Origin: Clostridiales bacterium
GTDB lineage: Bacteria; Bacillota; Clostridia; Christensenellales; Borkfalkiaceae
Assembly: GCA_015055615.1 (NCBI GenBank)
Contig: SVHT01000002.1
Location: forward strand, 186,001-250,000
Direction: 5' to 3'
Length of the DNA stretch: 64,000 nucleotides
Part shown: piece by piece, positions 16,701 through 25,250 of the stretch
Numbering within the stretch: the first letter of the stretch is position 1
Layout: every line of letters starts with the position of its first letter
Position numbers and translations under genes: made by a program
Notes under the pieces: model-generated
Told to the model about the DNA's origin: nothing
Database searches by the model: none
What the model saw: only the letters and a program-made list of their open reading frames with translations

Positions 16701-18608
16701 ATGAAGATTTTTCTTAAAAGCGGCGACGGATTAGAAATCGCCGACAACGCAACGGCGTTTGCGGCGGCGCAAGCGATTTCCGAAGGCTTGGCAAGAAACG
16801 CCGTTTGCGCAAAGGTAAACGGACGTTTGGTGGATCTTTCAGAACAGCTTAAAGAGGGGGACAGCCTTGAAATCGTTACGTTGAAAGATAAAGAGGGGTT
16901 ACAGGTATATCGCCATACTTGCGCGCACGTTTTGGCGCAGGCGCTCAAAACGGTATATCCCACTTGCAAATTATCCATTGGCCCCGTCATTGACAACGGC
17001 TACTATTACGACGTGGATTTCGTAACGCCGATTGCGCAATCCGACCTTGCTAAGGTGGAAAGCGAAATGCAGAAGATTATCAAATCCAATCTGCCTATCG
17101 AACGTTTTACCCTTCCCAGAGAAGAGGCAATCAAACTCATGGAAGGTTTCAGCGAAAATTATAAGGTAGAGCTTATTCAGGATTTGCCCGAGGGAGAAAC
17201 GATTTCCTTCTATAAACAGGGCAATTTCATCGACCTTTGCCGTGGTCCTCACCTTCCCTCAACGGGCAAGATTAAGGCGTTCAAGCTCACGAGCATTGCG
17301 GGCGCGTATTGGCGCGGTGACGAGCATAACAAAATGCTCACCCGTATTTACGGTACGGCGTTTGCGAAGAAGGACGAAATGGACGCGTACTTTACCATGC
17401 TCGAAGAGGCGAAAAAGCGCGACCATACGAAACTTGGCAAAGAATTAAAGCTTTTCGCGATTATGAACGAGGGCAAGGGCTTGCCTTTCTTCCTGCCCAA
17501 CGGTATGGTTTTGAAGAACACCCTCGTAGAATATTGGCGCCAAATCCACACCAGAGAAGGTTACGTGGAAATTCAAACGCCGATTATGCTTAACCGCACC
17601 CTTTGGGAAACGTCGGGGCATTGGTTCCATTACCGCGACAATATGTACACGACGAAAGTGGACGAAGAAGATTTTGCTATTAAGCCGATGAACTGCCCGG
17701 GCAGTATCTTGGTTTACAAAAACGAACCCCATAGTTATAAAGACTTGCCTATCCGTATGGGCGAACTCGGGATTGTGCACCGCCACGAAAAATCAGGACA
17801 GCTTCACGGCTTGTTCCGCGTGCGTTGCTTTACGCAGGACGACGCGCATATCTTTATGACGCGCGAACAGATTAAAGACGAAATTAAAGGCGTTGTGCGC
17901 CTTATCAACGAGGTTTATACCTTGTTCGGGTTCAAATATCACGTGGAATTGTCCACTCGTCCCGAAAACAGCATGGGTAGCGATGAGGATTGGGAAGTTG
18001 CAACCGAATCCTTGCGCAACGCCCTCAACGATTTAGGGCTTGACTACGTGGTCAACGAAGGGGACGGCGCGTTCTACGGTCCGAAAATCGACTTCCATTT
18101 GGAGGACTCTATCGGCAGAACGTGGCAATGCGGTACGATTCAGCTCGACTTCCAACTTCCCCAGCGTTTTGAAATGGAATACGTCGGCGAAGACGGCGCG
18201 AAACACCGCCCCATCATGGTACACCGCGTAGCGTTCGGCTCGATTGAGCGTTTCATCGGTATTTTGATTGAACACTTTGCAGGCAAATTCCCCGTATGGC
18301 TCGCGCCTATGCAGGTTAAAATTCTGCCGATTACGGACAGACAAATTGCGTACGCAAACGAGCTTTGCGCGAAGATGAAAGAGGCGGGTATCCGCGTATG
18401 CGTGGACGACCGCAGCGAAAAAATCGGCTACAAAATCCGTGAGGCGCAAATGGAAAAAGTGCCTTACATGCTCGTTGTAGGCGAAAAAGAAATGGAGGCG
18501 GGGCAGGTTGCCGTACGTCGCCGTGACAAAGGGGATATCGGCGCGATTGCCGCAGACGAATTTATCGCTACGGTAGTGAACGATATTACGGAAAAAACCG
18601 CGTTTTAA
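16701..18608 (+). CDS. thrS: Threonyl-tRNA synthetase
   Basis: Class II synthetase that charges tRNA-Thr, 635 residues, normal length. It has an N-terminal TGS domain (residues 1-62), the editing domain with HTCAHVLAQALK (HxxxH-type) and later CRGPHLPSTGKIKAF, then the catalytic core with motif 2 RHEKSGQLHGLFRVR and the zinc-binding histidine and cysteine, and a C-terminal anticodon-binding domain (MQVKILPITDRQ onward). CAAGGAG precedes the start. Expression is controlled by the T-box upstream. Two isomerase genes follow closely and may be read through from it. Confidence 0.97.
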   Translation: MKIFLKSGDGLEIADNATAFAAAQAISEGLARNAVCAKVNGRLVDLSEQLKEGDSLEIVTLKDKEGLQVYRHTCAHVLAQALKTVYPTCKLSIGPVIDNGYYYDVDFVTPIAQSDLAKVESEMQKIIKSNLPIERFTLPREEAIKLMEGFSENYKVELIQDLPEGETISFYKQGNFIDLCRGPHLPSTGKIKAFKLTSIAGAYWRGDEHNKMLTRIYGTAFAKKDEMDAYFTMLEEAKKRDHTKLGKELKLFAIMNEGKGLPFFLPNGMVLKNTLVEYWRQIHTREGYVEIQTPIMLNRTLWETSGHWFHYRDNMYTTKVDEEDFAIKPMNCPGSILVYKNEPHSYKDLPIRMGELGIVHRHEKSGQLHGLFRVRCFTQDDAHIFMTREQIKDEIKGVVRLINEVYTLFGFKYHVELSTRPENSMGSDEDWEVATESLRNALNDLGLDYVVNEGDGAFYGPKIDFHLEDSIGRTWQCGTIQLDFQLPQRFEMEYVGEDGAKHRPIMVHRVAFGSIERFIGILIEHFAGKFPVWLAPMQVKILPITDRQIAYANELCAKMKEAGIRVCVDDRSEKIGYKIREAQMEKVPYMLVVGEKEMEAGQVAVRRRDKGDIGAIAADEFIATVVNDITEKTAF

Positions 18609-18620
18609 CGGGTAAAACTT

Positions 18621-19484
18621 ATGTTGAGAATTGGGATTCAGTCAACGGCATATTTCGGGTTTGACGATTTTGAAAAGGGTATGCCCTTGCTGAAAGGGCA
18701 TGGCTACGACGGCTTTGATTATCAAGAACTAGGTAGTGTTCCTAATTCGCCCTTATACAAAATGTCCGACGAAGAAATGCGGGCGTACCTTACTAAGGTT
18801 CGCGACTGCGCGCAGAAAAACGGCTTGGAAATCCACCAGTTACACGGTGCGTTCCCGTGCGTAGATTTTGCGACGGAAGAGGGCTGCCAAAAGCAGATAG
18901 AATGTTTTAAAAAGAGTATTGTAGGCGCAAAATATTTGGGTTGCCCTAAAATAGTGGTGCATCCGTTTATGCCCGGCTTGTTGACGAATTCGCCCAACGC
19001 CGAATTGGAGGTTGCGCTCAATATCCGCTTGTTTAAACAACTTGCGCCCTTTGCAAGAGAGCACGGCGTTACCGTCTGTGTGGAAAACGTAGCCGCACCC
19101 GAAGGCACGTCTATGTCGTATATCGAAAATATCAAGCGCGTGCTGGACGAAGTGAACGACGAATGTATCAAGGCTTGCTTGGATACGGGGCACTTCGAGG
19201 CGGTAGGAAAGGATATTTACGGTGCAATTCGCCTGCTTGGCGATCATTTGTCGGCTTTGCACGTACACGATAGCGCTTTTGGACAGGATAGACACAATCT
19301 TCCCTTTCAAGGGTTGGTCGATTGGAATGGTTTTACGCGCGGGTTGAAGGATATTGGCTTTACGGGCGTTATTTCTTTGGAAACTTGTGTTCCCACGGGT
19401 ATACCGCAACCGATGCTCGATACTATGCAGCGCGCGCTTGCGGATATTACGAAATACTTGGCAAAGGAAGCGAGCGTCGACTAA
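18621..19484 (+). CDS. Sugar phosphate isomerase/epimerase (xylose isomerase-like TIM barrel), copy 1
   Basis: 287-residue AP-endonuclease-2/xylose-isomerase-like TIM barrel. The expected metal ligands are visible as glutamate in VCVENVA, aspartate and histidine in CLDTGHFEA, histidine in ALHVHDS and glutamate in ISLETC. The substrate is unknown; the family includes sugar epimerases, inosose dehydratases and hydroxypyruvate isomerases. It begins 12 bases after thrS. The next gene is a clear paralog of the same length with the same opening pattern (FxFDxFEKGMP), so a local duplication has taken place. Confidence 0.85.
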   Translation: MLRIGIQSTAYFGFDDFEKGMPLLKGHGYDGFDYQELGSVPNSPLYKMSDEEMRAYLTKVRDCAQKNGLEIHQLHGAFPCVDFATEEGCQKQIECFKKSIVGAKYLGCPKIVVHPFMPGLLTNSPNAELEVALNIRLFKQLAPFAREHGVTVCVENVAAPEGTSMSYIENIKRVLDEVNDECIKACLDTGHFEAVGKDIYGAIRLLGDHLSALHVHDSAFGQDRHNLPFQGLVDWNGFTRGLKDIGFTGVISLETCVPTGIPQPMLDTMQRALADITKYLAKEASVD

Positions 19485-19523
19485 TTGAAAAAACGTTCAA
19501 CGCGACATGTATAGGGGTGTTTT

Positions 19524-20387
19524 ATGTTAAAGACAGGAATTATATCGGACGCATATTTTAGTTTTGACAATTTTGAAAAGGGTATGCCCGTAATGAAAGC
19601 GCACGGTTACGACGGGATTGATTATCAAGGCTTAGGGTCTATGAAAAACTCGCCCTTGTATAAGATGTCCGACGAGGAATTTAAGACCTATCTTACCGAT
19701 TTGAACGCATGCGCAAAGCGTAACGGCTTGGTAATCTATCAATTACACGGCACGTGGCCGCACGTAGACGATTTGACGGACGAGGGTAGGGCGCAAACGG
19801 TAGAATATTTTAAGAAGTGTATTCTCGGCGCGAAATATTTGGGTTGTCCCAAGGTAATCGTGCACCCGCTTATGCCCAGCTTGTATTGGGGCGAACCGTT
19901 CGTGGAAGAACAGGACTTTGCGGTTAATAAAAAAATGTTGACCGCGCTTGCGCCCGTCGCGCGCGAACACGGGGTAACCGTATGTTTAGAAAATATGCCG
20001 TTCCCGAAATGTTCCGCCTTTTCGTACGTGAAGAATGTCAAAAAACTGCTTGCGGAAATCGGTGACGAGTATATCAAGGCTTGCTTGGATACGGGGCATT
20101 TCAACGTCGAAAAGGGGGATATTTACGAGGCGGTCACCTTGCTCGGCGACGATTTGGCGGCGTTACATATCCACGACGACAGAAACGGTCAGGACAGACA
20201 TTTGTTGCCTTTCCAAGGGGATATTGATTGGGACGGCTTTATCCGCGGTTTGCGGGAAATATCTTATAAAGGCGTTATTTCTCTGGAAACCAATATCCGA
20301 AAAAACACCCCGCAGCCCATGCGCGAACGTATGGAAATCGAGCTTGCGAATATCGCGCGGTATATCGCGAACGAAGTCGAAAAATAA
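19524..20387 (+). CDS. Sugar phosphate isomerase/epimerase (TIM barrel), copy 2
   Basis: 287-residue paralog of the preceding gene. Shared blocks include NSPLYKMSDEE, QLHG, GAKYLGCPK, IKACLDTGHF, GQDRH-LPFQG and GVISLET. The metal-ligand set is intact (CLENMP, CLDTGHF, ALHIHDD, SLETN). The main differences fall in the loop after VHP-MP, suggesting that the two act on different substrates or work in sequence. AGGGGTG precedes the ATG. The infC promoter starts about 35 bases after its stop. Confidence 0.85.
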   Translation: MLKTGIISDAYFSFDNFEKGMPVMKAHGYDGIDYQGLGSMKNSPLYKMSDEEFKTYLTDLNACAKRNGLVIYQLHGTWPHVDDLTDEGRAQTVEYFKKCILGAKYLGCPKVIVHPLMPSLYWGEPFVEEQDFAVNKKMLTALAPVAREHGVTVCLENMPFPKCSAFSYVKNVKKLLAEIGDEYIKACLDTGHFNVEKGDIYEAVTLLGDDLAALHIHDDRNGQDRHLLPFQGDIDWDGFIRGLREISYKGVISLETNIRKNTPQPMRERMEIELANIARYIANEVEK

Positions 20388-20421
20388 TTGTAAAAAAATT
20401 CAAAAAAGAGTGAAAATTTGC

Positions 20422-20450
20422 TTGACAGAGGGCTTGCTTTGTGTTAATAT
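20422..20450 (+). promoter_or_regulatory. Promoter of the infC-rpmI-rplT operon
   Basis: TTGACA, 17-base spacer, TAATAT; transcription is expected near 20457. Confidence 0.8.
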
Positions 20451-20456
20451 TGTATA

Positions 20457-20605
20457 GCTAAGCAGAAGCGAACCTTCTCGCCGTGCGGTTTTGATCGGTA
20501 CGGCTCGATAATTTTTCTTACCGCGGTAAAGCGGGGATGATTATGCGTAAAAAGGGTTGCTTGTGCAAAAGCGACCCTTTAATTTTTGTTGTGAGGTACA
20601 CTACC
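20457..20605 (+). promoter_or_regulatory. infC/L20-type autoregulatory leader
   Basis: About 150-base untranslated leader ahead of infC. It contains several short stems (for instance AGAAGCGAACCTTCT) and ends in a terminator-like hairpin. In Firmicutes this operon is repressed by ribosomal protein L20 binding the leader and causing premature termination, and the arrangement here fits that. Confidence 0.75.
20551..20585 (+). terminator. Attenuator hairpin in the infC leader
   Basis: 12-bp stem (20551-20562 / 20569-20580, one G-U pair) with a 6-base loop and an AATTTTT tail. It lies inside the reading frame that extends upstream of infC, showing that this extension is not coding. Confidence 0.8.
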
Positions 20606-21115
20606 ATAAAAGACCAGCATCAGATCAACGAAGAAATTCGTGACAAAGAAGTCAGAGTCATCTCGGCAGAGGGCGAACAGCTCGGTATTATGAGCGCGGC
20701 AGAGGCTTTGCGCATTGCGGAAGAGGCAGATTTGGACTTGGTGAAAATTTCCCCCAATGCCGTTCCTCCCGTATGCAAGATTATGAACTACGGTAAGTTC
20801 AAGTTTGAGCAGGCAAAGCGTGAAAAGGAAAACCGCAAAAACCAAAAAGTCGTTGAATTGAAAGAAATTTATCTTTCGATGACGATTGATATCGGCGATC
20901 TTAACGTCAAGGCGAAAAAGACGCTTGAAATGCTCGGCGACGGCAACAAAGTAAAGGTATCTATCCGTATGCGTGGCAGACAGCAAGCGCACGCGTCGAT
21001 GGGTGTGGACGTAATGCGCCGTTTCTTCGATATGCTCGGTGGCAAGGCGGTTATGGACAAAGAGCCCAAAACGGAAGGCAGAAACATTTTGATGATTCTC
21101 TCTCCCGCAAAATAA
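20606..21115 (+). CDS. infC: Translation initiation factor IF-3, probable ATA start codon
   Basis: Binds the 30S subunit and checks start codon and initiator tRNA. From 20606 the protein has 169 residues with the family core IRDKEVRVISAEGEQLGIM near the N terminus and RMRGRQQAH in the C domain. No ATG stands near the expected start. GAGGT at 20593-20597 is followed, after 8 bases, by ATA at 20606, and the protein then reads IKDQHQINEEIRDKE, exactly where IF-3 proteins begin. The in-frame GTG at 20591 overlaps the ribosome site and has none of its own. Rare start codons (ATT, ATA, ATC) in infC are well known and allow IF-3 to repress itself. It is followed by rpmI and rplT. Confidence 0.9.
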   Translation: MKDQHQINEEIRDKEVRVISAEGEQLGIMSAAEALRIAEEADLDLVKISPNAVPPVCKIMNYGKFKFEQAKREKENRKNQKVVELKEIYLSMTIDIGDLNVKAKKTLEMLGDGNKVKVSIRMRGRQQAHASMGVDVMRRFFDMLGGKAVMDKEPKTEGRNILMILSPAK

Positions 21116-21193
21116 TTTTGAAAAGCTACGCTTTCCCATAAGGACAAGCTTAGAAAAATATTAAATTTGTAAAAAAATTCGGAGGATAAAAAT

Positions 21194-21394
21194 ATGCCTA
21201 AACAGAAAACTCATAGCAGTACGAAAAAGCGTTTTTGGCTTACCGGTTCGGGGAAAGTAAACCGTTCCCACAGCGGTAAGAACCACAAAGCTGAAACCAA
21301 GAACAGAAAGAGAAAGAGACGTCTTCGTCAGGGTGCTCTCGTTGCTTCCACGCAGGAAAACACGGTTAAGAGCATGATGCCGTACAAGAAATAA
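21194..21394 (+). CDS. rpmI: 50S ribosomal protein L35
   Basis: 66-residue basic ribosomal protein with the family opening MPKQKTHSSTKKRF and the GSGKVNRSHSGKNH stretch. CGGAGG lies 9 bases before the ATG. Middle gene of the classical infC-rpmI-rplT operon. Confidence 0.97.
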   Translation: MPKQKTHSSTKKRFWLTGSGKVNRSHSGKNHKAETKNRKRKRRLRQGALVASTQENTVKSMMPYKK

Positions 21395-21415
21395 GAGAAA
21401 GGAGAATAAAGAAGT

Positions 21416-21766
21416 ATGCGTATTAAAAGAGCAGTAAACGCTGTTAAAAAGCGTAGAAAGATTTTTAAGCTTTCCAAAGGTTACTACGGCAGCAAGAGCC
21501 GTTCGTATAGAATCGCTCGCGAAGCGGTTATGAAGTCCTTGAACTATGCGTTCATCGGCAGAAGAAGAAGAAAGAGAGATTTCCGTCGTTTGTGGATTGC
21601 ACGTATCAATGCAGCTGCAAGAATGAACGGTATGTCTTACAGCAAGCTTATGCACGGCCTTAACGTTGCTGGTATCAACCTCAACAGAAAGGTACTTGCA
21701 GACATCGCGGTAAACGACGCAGCGGCTTTCACCGCGCTCGTTGAAAAAGCGAAAGCAGCGCTTTAA
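21416..21766 (+). CDS. rplT: 50S ribosomal protein L20
   Basis: 116-residue ribosomal protein needed early in 50S assembly and, in Firmicutes, the repressor of its own operon through the leader. The start is [15 protein letters not shown] and the signature [20 protein letters not shown] follows. The operon ends in a strong hairpin directly after the stop. Confidence 0.97.
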   Translation: MRIKRAVNAVKKRRKIFKLSKGYYGSKSRSYRIAREAVMKSLNYAFIGRRRRKRDFRRLWIARINAAARMNGMSYSKLMHGLNVAGINLNRKVLADIAVNDAAAFTALVEKAKAAL

Positions 21767-21773
21767 TCGATAG

Positions 21774-21802
21774 AAAAGCCTTTTAGCAGTAAAAGGCTTT
21801 TT
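21774..21802 (+). terminator. Terminator of the infC operon
   Basis: 12-bp stem AAAAGCCTTTTA / TAAAAGGCTTTT with a GCAG loop and five T. Confidence 0.85.
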
Positions 21803-21818
21803 CCTTATTTTTGCAGAA

Positions 21819-22565
21819 ATGATTTTAACGTCAAAAAACAATCCACTCATCAAGGAAACGGCGTCGCTCAAAGACAAAAAAGGCAGAAAAGAACTCGGTC
21901 TTTTCCTTGTCGAAGGTCGCAAAATGGCGGTGGAGTGCCAAAAGAGTAATTTTACTGTGGAAAGGGTGTTCGTTGCGGAAAGCTATACGGGCGAAAATCC
22001 CTTTTCGGAGGAACGCACCGTTTGCGTTTCGGACGACGTATTCCGTTTTCTTTCCGATGAAAAAACGCCGCAAGGGATTTTGTGTCGGGTACGTATTCCC
22101 GATACTACGTTGCTTGCGCCCAAGGGCAGATGCCTTTTATTGGACGGCGTGGCGGATCCTGGTAATATGGGTACGATTTTGCGTACGGCAAACGCCGCGG
22201 GGTACGACCGCGTGTATTTGACGAACGATTGCGCCGACCCGTTTTCCCCTAAGAGCGTCCGCGCGAGTATGAGCGGTGTGTTCTTTACGGAAATTTGTCG
22301 TGGCGACCGTGCGGAAATTTTGTCCCTTATGGACGGTTTTCCTATCGTGATTGCGGACATGGGTGGGGTGGACGTGTTTTCTTTCGAGCCTCCGAAAGCT
22401 TTTGCGCTCGTGATTGGTAACGAGGCGAACGGCGTTTCGGACGAAGTAAAAAAGGCGTCTGCGCACGTGGTAAAAATTCCGATGCGTAGCACGCAGGAAA
22501 GCTTAAACGCGGCGGTTTCCGCCGGGATAATTATGTACGTTCTGCAAAAAGGACAGGTAGAATAA
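21819..22565 (+). CDS. 23S rRNA/tRNA 2'-O-ribose methyltransferase, TrmH/SpoU family
   Basis: 248-residue SPOUT methyltransferase that methylates a ribose 2'-OH with SAM. The N-terminal substrate-binding domain has LKDKKGRKELGLFLVEG. The knot signatures are LLDGVADPGNMGTILRTANAAG, FALVIGNEANGVSDEV and IPMRSTQESLNAAVSAGI. Such a gene commonly follows rplT in Firmicutes. It begins only 17 bases after the terminator and has no clear ribosome site, so it probably depends on read-through. Confidence 0.92.
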   Translation: MILTSKNNPLIKETASLKDKKGRKELGLFLVEGRKMAVECQKSNFTVERVFVAESYTGENPFSEERTVCVSDDVFRFLSDEKTPQGILCRVRIPDTTLLAPKGRCLLLDGVADPGNMGTILRTANAAGYDRVYLTNDCADPFSPKSVRASMSGVFFTEICRGDRAEILSLMDGFPIVIADMGGVDVFSFEPPKAFALVIGNEANGVSDEVKKASAHVVKIPMRSTQESLNAAVSAGIIMYVLQKGQVE

Positions 22566-22583
22566 AAACAAGGAGAAAAGAAA

Positions 22584-23378
22584 ATGTCAGGACATAGCAA
22601 ATGGCACAACATACAGGCAAAAAAGGGTAAGGCAGACGCAGCCAAGGGCAGAATTTTCACCAAACTCGGTAGAGAAATCGCCGTTGCGGCAAAATCCAAT
22701 CCCAACCCCGACACCAACAGCAAGCTTGCGGATATCATTGCGAAAGCAAAAGCGGCAAATATGCCCAACGACAATATTCAGCGCAGTATCAAAAAAGCGT
22801 CGGGCGAAATGAACGGCGCGGATTATAAAGAACTTACCTACGAAGGATACGGCGTAGCGGGTTCGGCGGTTATCATCGTCACGCTTACGGACAATATCAA
22901 CCGTACGGCAGGCGACGTTCGCGCGATTCTTGGTAAACACGGCGGTCAGCTCGGTCAAAACGGTTGCGTATCCTACAACTTCGACAACAAGGGCTATATC
23001 GTGGTGGAAAGAACGGTAGAACTCGACGAAGACACGATGACGGAAATCGCTTTGGAGGCGGGCGCAGACGACGTAGTGGTCAGCGACGACGTTTACGAAA
23101 TCTTCACCGATCCCAACGTATTCTCCGACGTGCGTAAGTATTTGGAAGATAAGAACGCGGAAATGATGGCTGCGGCGCCCAAGACCAGAAGAAACGAAGA
23201 GGAAGAACCCAAAATTCGTTTCGTGCAGGCGGAAGTTGCCATGATTCCCCAAAACAAAATCACGTTGCCCGAAGACAAGGTGGCTACGTTTGAAAAGATG
23301 ATTGACGCGCTCGAAGAACACGACGACGTACAAAACGTATATCATAACGTGGATCTTCTCTACGACGACGAAGAGTAA
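22584..23378 (+). CDS. YebC/PmpR/TACO1-family protein
   Basis: 264-residue cytoplasmic protein with the strict family start SGHSKWHNIQAKKGKADAAKG and the block RAILGKHGGQLGQNGCVSYNF. The family has been described as transcription regulators and, for part of it, as factors easing ribosome stalling on proline stretches. The length is about 20 residues above the usual, with an acidic insertion (RRNEEEEPKIRFVQ) near residue 200. CAAGGAG precedes the ATG. Confidence 0.93.
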   Translation: MSGHSKWHNIQAKKGKADAAKGRIFTKLGREIAVAAKSNPNPDTNSKLADIIAKAKAANMPNDNIQRSIKKASGEMNGADYKELTYEGYGVAGSAVIIVTLTDNINRTAGDVRAILGKHGGQLGQNGCVSYNFDNKGYIVVERTVELDEDTMTEIALEAGADDVVVSDDVYEIFTDPNVFSDVRKYLEDKNAEMMAAAPKTRRNEEEEPKIRFVQAEVAMIPQNKITLPEDKVATFEKMIDALEEHDDVQNVYHNVDLLYDDEE

Positions 23379-23462
23379 AACGACGCATCTCCGTCGTTTT
23401 AAACTCGACCGAGCGTTTGAAAAGACAAGACGACGGCTCGGGCGTACGCTAAAAACCAACAA

Positions 23463-23498
23463 AAAACACCCTCAACCGAACACGGTAGGGGGTGTTTT
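23463..23498. terminator. Terminator between yebC and the TSCPD gene
   Basis: 9-bp stem AAAACACCC / GGGTGTTTT around an 18-base loop, T-rich on the minus strand (six A at 23461-23466) and partly on the plus strand. A second small hairpin AAAACGACG / CGTCGTTTT overlaps the yebC stop at 23377-23400. Confidence 0.65.
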
Positions 23499-23535
23499 CA
23501 TATTTTTGCGAAAAAGCTTTACTAAAAAATCGGAA

Positions 23536-23793
23536 TTATTCAGCCGATTTAGTTGCCTTCCACTCGCCGATAGCTTTCGAGAGCTGATCGGGGCAGGACG
23601 TATTATTTCTGCAACGGATACCCGCCAAAAGCGTTTCGACCTCGTCAATATCTTTCCCTTCAACGAGCTTTGCAATACCTTGCAAATTACCGCCGCAACC
23701 GCCGATAAAACGGACGTTATGCATCTTGTTTTCTGCGTCAACGTCAAATAAAATTTGTCTAGAACACGTGCCTTTGGTGGAGTACGTAAACAT
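23536..23793 (-). CDS. TSCPD-domain protein
   Basis: 85-residue protein with a TSCPD domain, named from the motif that appears here as NTSCPDQLSKAI. It also has GTCSRQI and RFIGGCGGNLQGIAKLVEG, with conserved cysteines that may bind metal. Small stand-alone forms are frequent in Clostridia; the function is unknown. The same domain occurs at the end of vitamin B12-dependent ribonucleotide reductases. The start at 23793 was chosen because AAGGAAGG lies 8 bases upstream; the frame extends further but without family resemblance. Confidence 0.85.
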   Translation of the reverse strand: MFTYSTKGTCSRQILFDVDAENKMHNVRFIGGCGGNLQGIAKLVEGKDIDEVETLLAGIRCRNNTSCPDQLSKAIGEWKATKSAE

Positions 23794-23903
23794 AATAAAT
23801 ACCTTCCTTGTAGAAATATTGCTCAATATCGACAGACCGCTTTGCAATCTGTCTAAAAAACGAAAACGGTGGGGGACGTATCGCGATGAGGGTCGCTTGA
23901 CAA

Positions 23904-24431
23904 TCAATCAACCAACGTTTCGTAGATAGCCGAATACAGTTCGGAGGCTTTGCTTTCCCAACTTTTATAGATGTTTTGCGCCGTCTTTTTATCGGGGATA
24001 ACAAATTTCAATTCGAGCATAGGTTGTATGGGCGCGATAATCTTTAAAAAGACGGTATAAGACCCGTCGACGTTTTGGAAATAATCGGCTTTACATTCCT
24101 GTCGATTTCTCAATTTTCCGCTGTTATTTTTGACGAAAGAAGAAATCTCGTCGCGGATACTTTTGGGAATCGTGATATAAAAATTTTTCAGGCTTTCTCT
24201 GCCGTCGCTCGTAATGGTATACAGAGCCTCCTCGTCGGGGGAGGAGATACGGCACAAAAACCCGTCGTCAAGGAGCTTTGGCAACAATTCCATACAATCC
24301 ATATAATTGAGCCAATTATTCCCTGCGGTGCACATTTCCACAACGGTGCGTTCGGAAAGAGCGCTTTCCATTTTATCAAAAACGTAAAGCACAATCAATT
24401 TATTGACGGACATTTCTCCTTGGATTTGCAT
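23904..24431 (-). CDS. DUF4364 family protein
   Basis: 175-residue protein of DUF4364, found in Clostridia. The N-terminal half looks like a winged helix (NKLIVLYVFDKMESALSERTV, then DDGFLCRISSPDEEALYTIT), and the C-terminal half is alpha/beta. It is probably a small DNA-binding or regulatory protein, but no target is known. AGGAG stands 8 bases before the ATG at 24431. Its promoter is divergent from that of the NUDIX gene. Confidence 0.82.
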   Translation of the reverse strand: MQIQGEMSVNKLIVLYVFDKMESALSERTVVEMCTAGNNWLNYMDCMELLPKLLDDGFLCRISSPDEEALYTITSDGRESLKNFYITIPKSIRDEISSFVKNNSGKLRNRQECKADYFQNVDGSYTVFLKIIAPIQPMLELKFVIPDKKTAQNIYKSWESKASELYSAIYETLVD

Positions 24432-24512
24432 TTGTAAAACTCCTATGTAATCTTACGTTTCAAACCGTTCTATCCGCGCACCGAACCCGCGCTCCTTAGT
24501 AAACGTTCTTGT

Positions 24513-24541
24513 ATTATAACTGAAAAAGTAAAAAAAATCAA
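24513..24541 (-). promoter_or_regulatory. Promoter of the DUF4364 gene
   Basis: Minus strand TTGATT (24541-24536), 17-base spacer, TATAAT (24518-24513). Confidence 0.8.
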
Positions 24542-24560
24542 GACGTTTTGCCAAAAAATC

Positions 24561-24589
24561 TTGGATATTTTTGTTTTTTGTGCTATAAT
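24561..24589 (+). promoter_or_regulatory. Promoter of the NUDIX gene
   Basis: TTGGAT, 17-base spacer, TATAAT, 48 bases upstream of the ATG at 24637. It stands back to back with the DUF4364 promoter. Confidence 0.8.
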
Positions 24590-24636
24590 GATAATAAATT
24601 AACGAAAACTTGGCGAAAATGCCAAAGGGGAATTTT

Positions 24637-25167
24637 ATGGACTACGTAGAAAAAACAGTCAAAAAGAATTATGTGTTTAAAGGCAAAATATTAACGGTGC
24701 GGTGCGACGATGCGCTCTTGCCCGACGGTAGACCTTGCACGCGTGAAATCATCGAACATAACGGTGGCGCATGCGTTTTATACGAAGAGGACGGAAAAAT
24801 ATTGCTCGTTAGACAATACCGTTATCCCTACGGCGAAACGATTTTAGAGGTCCCCGCGGGGAAAATTGACGGCAAGGAAGAACCGATTGCAACCGCCGCA
24901 AGAGAACTCGAAGAAGAGGGGGGTATTACGGCGAAACGTTTTGAACTGTTGTTTGTCGATTATCCCAGCCCCGGTTACACCAACGAAAAAATCTATATCT
25001 ATCGCGCGTACGACGGCGAGAGAACGAAGGCGCATTTGGACGACGACGAGTACTTAGACGCAGAATTTATTCCCGAAGAAGAGGTTTGGGAAATGCTGAA
25101 AAAGGGCGAGATTTGCGACGGCAAGACGATAATTGCCTTGCAAGCCTATTTCCTTTCGAAGAAATAA
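24637..25167 (+). CDS. NUDIX hydrolase, ADP-ribose pyrophosphatase type
   Basis: 176-residue NUDIX protein that probably hydrolyses ADP-ribose or related nucleoside diphosphate sugars. The NUDIX box is complete: G of AGKIDGKEEP, then ARELEEEGGI with the metal-binding glutamates. The upstream RQYRYPYGETILEVPAG is typical of ADP-ribose pyrophosphatases (NudF type). The start at 24637 has AAGGGGA upstream; an in-frame ATG at 24619 is less well placed. Confidence 0.92.
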   Translation: MDYVEKTVKKNYVFKGKILTVRCDDALLPDGRPCTREIIEHNGGACVLYEEDGKILLVRQYRYPYGETILEVPAGKIDGKEEPIATAARELEEEGGITAKRFELLFVDYPSPGYTNEKIYIYRAYDGERTKAHLDDDEYLDAEFIPEEEVWEMLKKGEICDGKTIIALQAYFLSKK

Positions 25168-25180
25168 ACGATAAAAATAA

Positions 25181-25215
25181 AAAAGCGACGCCGCTGAGAC
25201 GACGCCGCTTTTTTT
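25181..25215. terminator. Terminator between NUDIX gene and small Cys-rich gene
   Basis: AAAAGCG / CGCTTTT outer stem with an imperfect GC-rich interior (a CGACGCCGC direct repeat), then seven T. The minus strand tail is T-rich as well. Confidence 0.6.
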
Positions 25216-25250
25216 ATGGAGTAAAAAATGAAGGAGATAAAGAAAAAGGA

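Noticed and set aside
20537-20605. N-terminal extension of infC starting at ATG 20537
   Set aside because: It would translate an attenuator hairpin and gives no IF-3 similarity; the ATA at 20606 fits ribosome site and family start.
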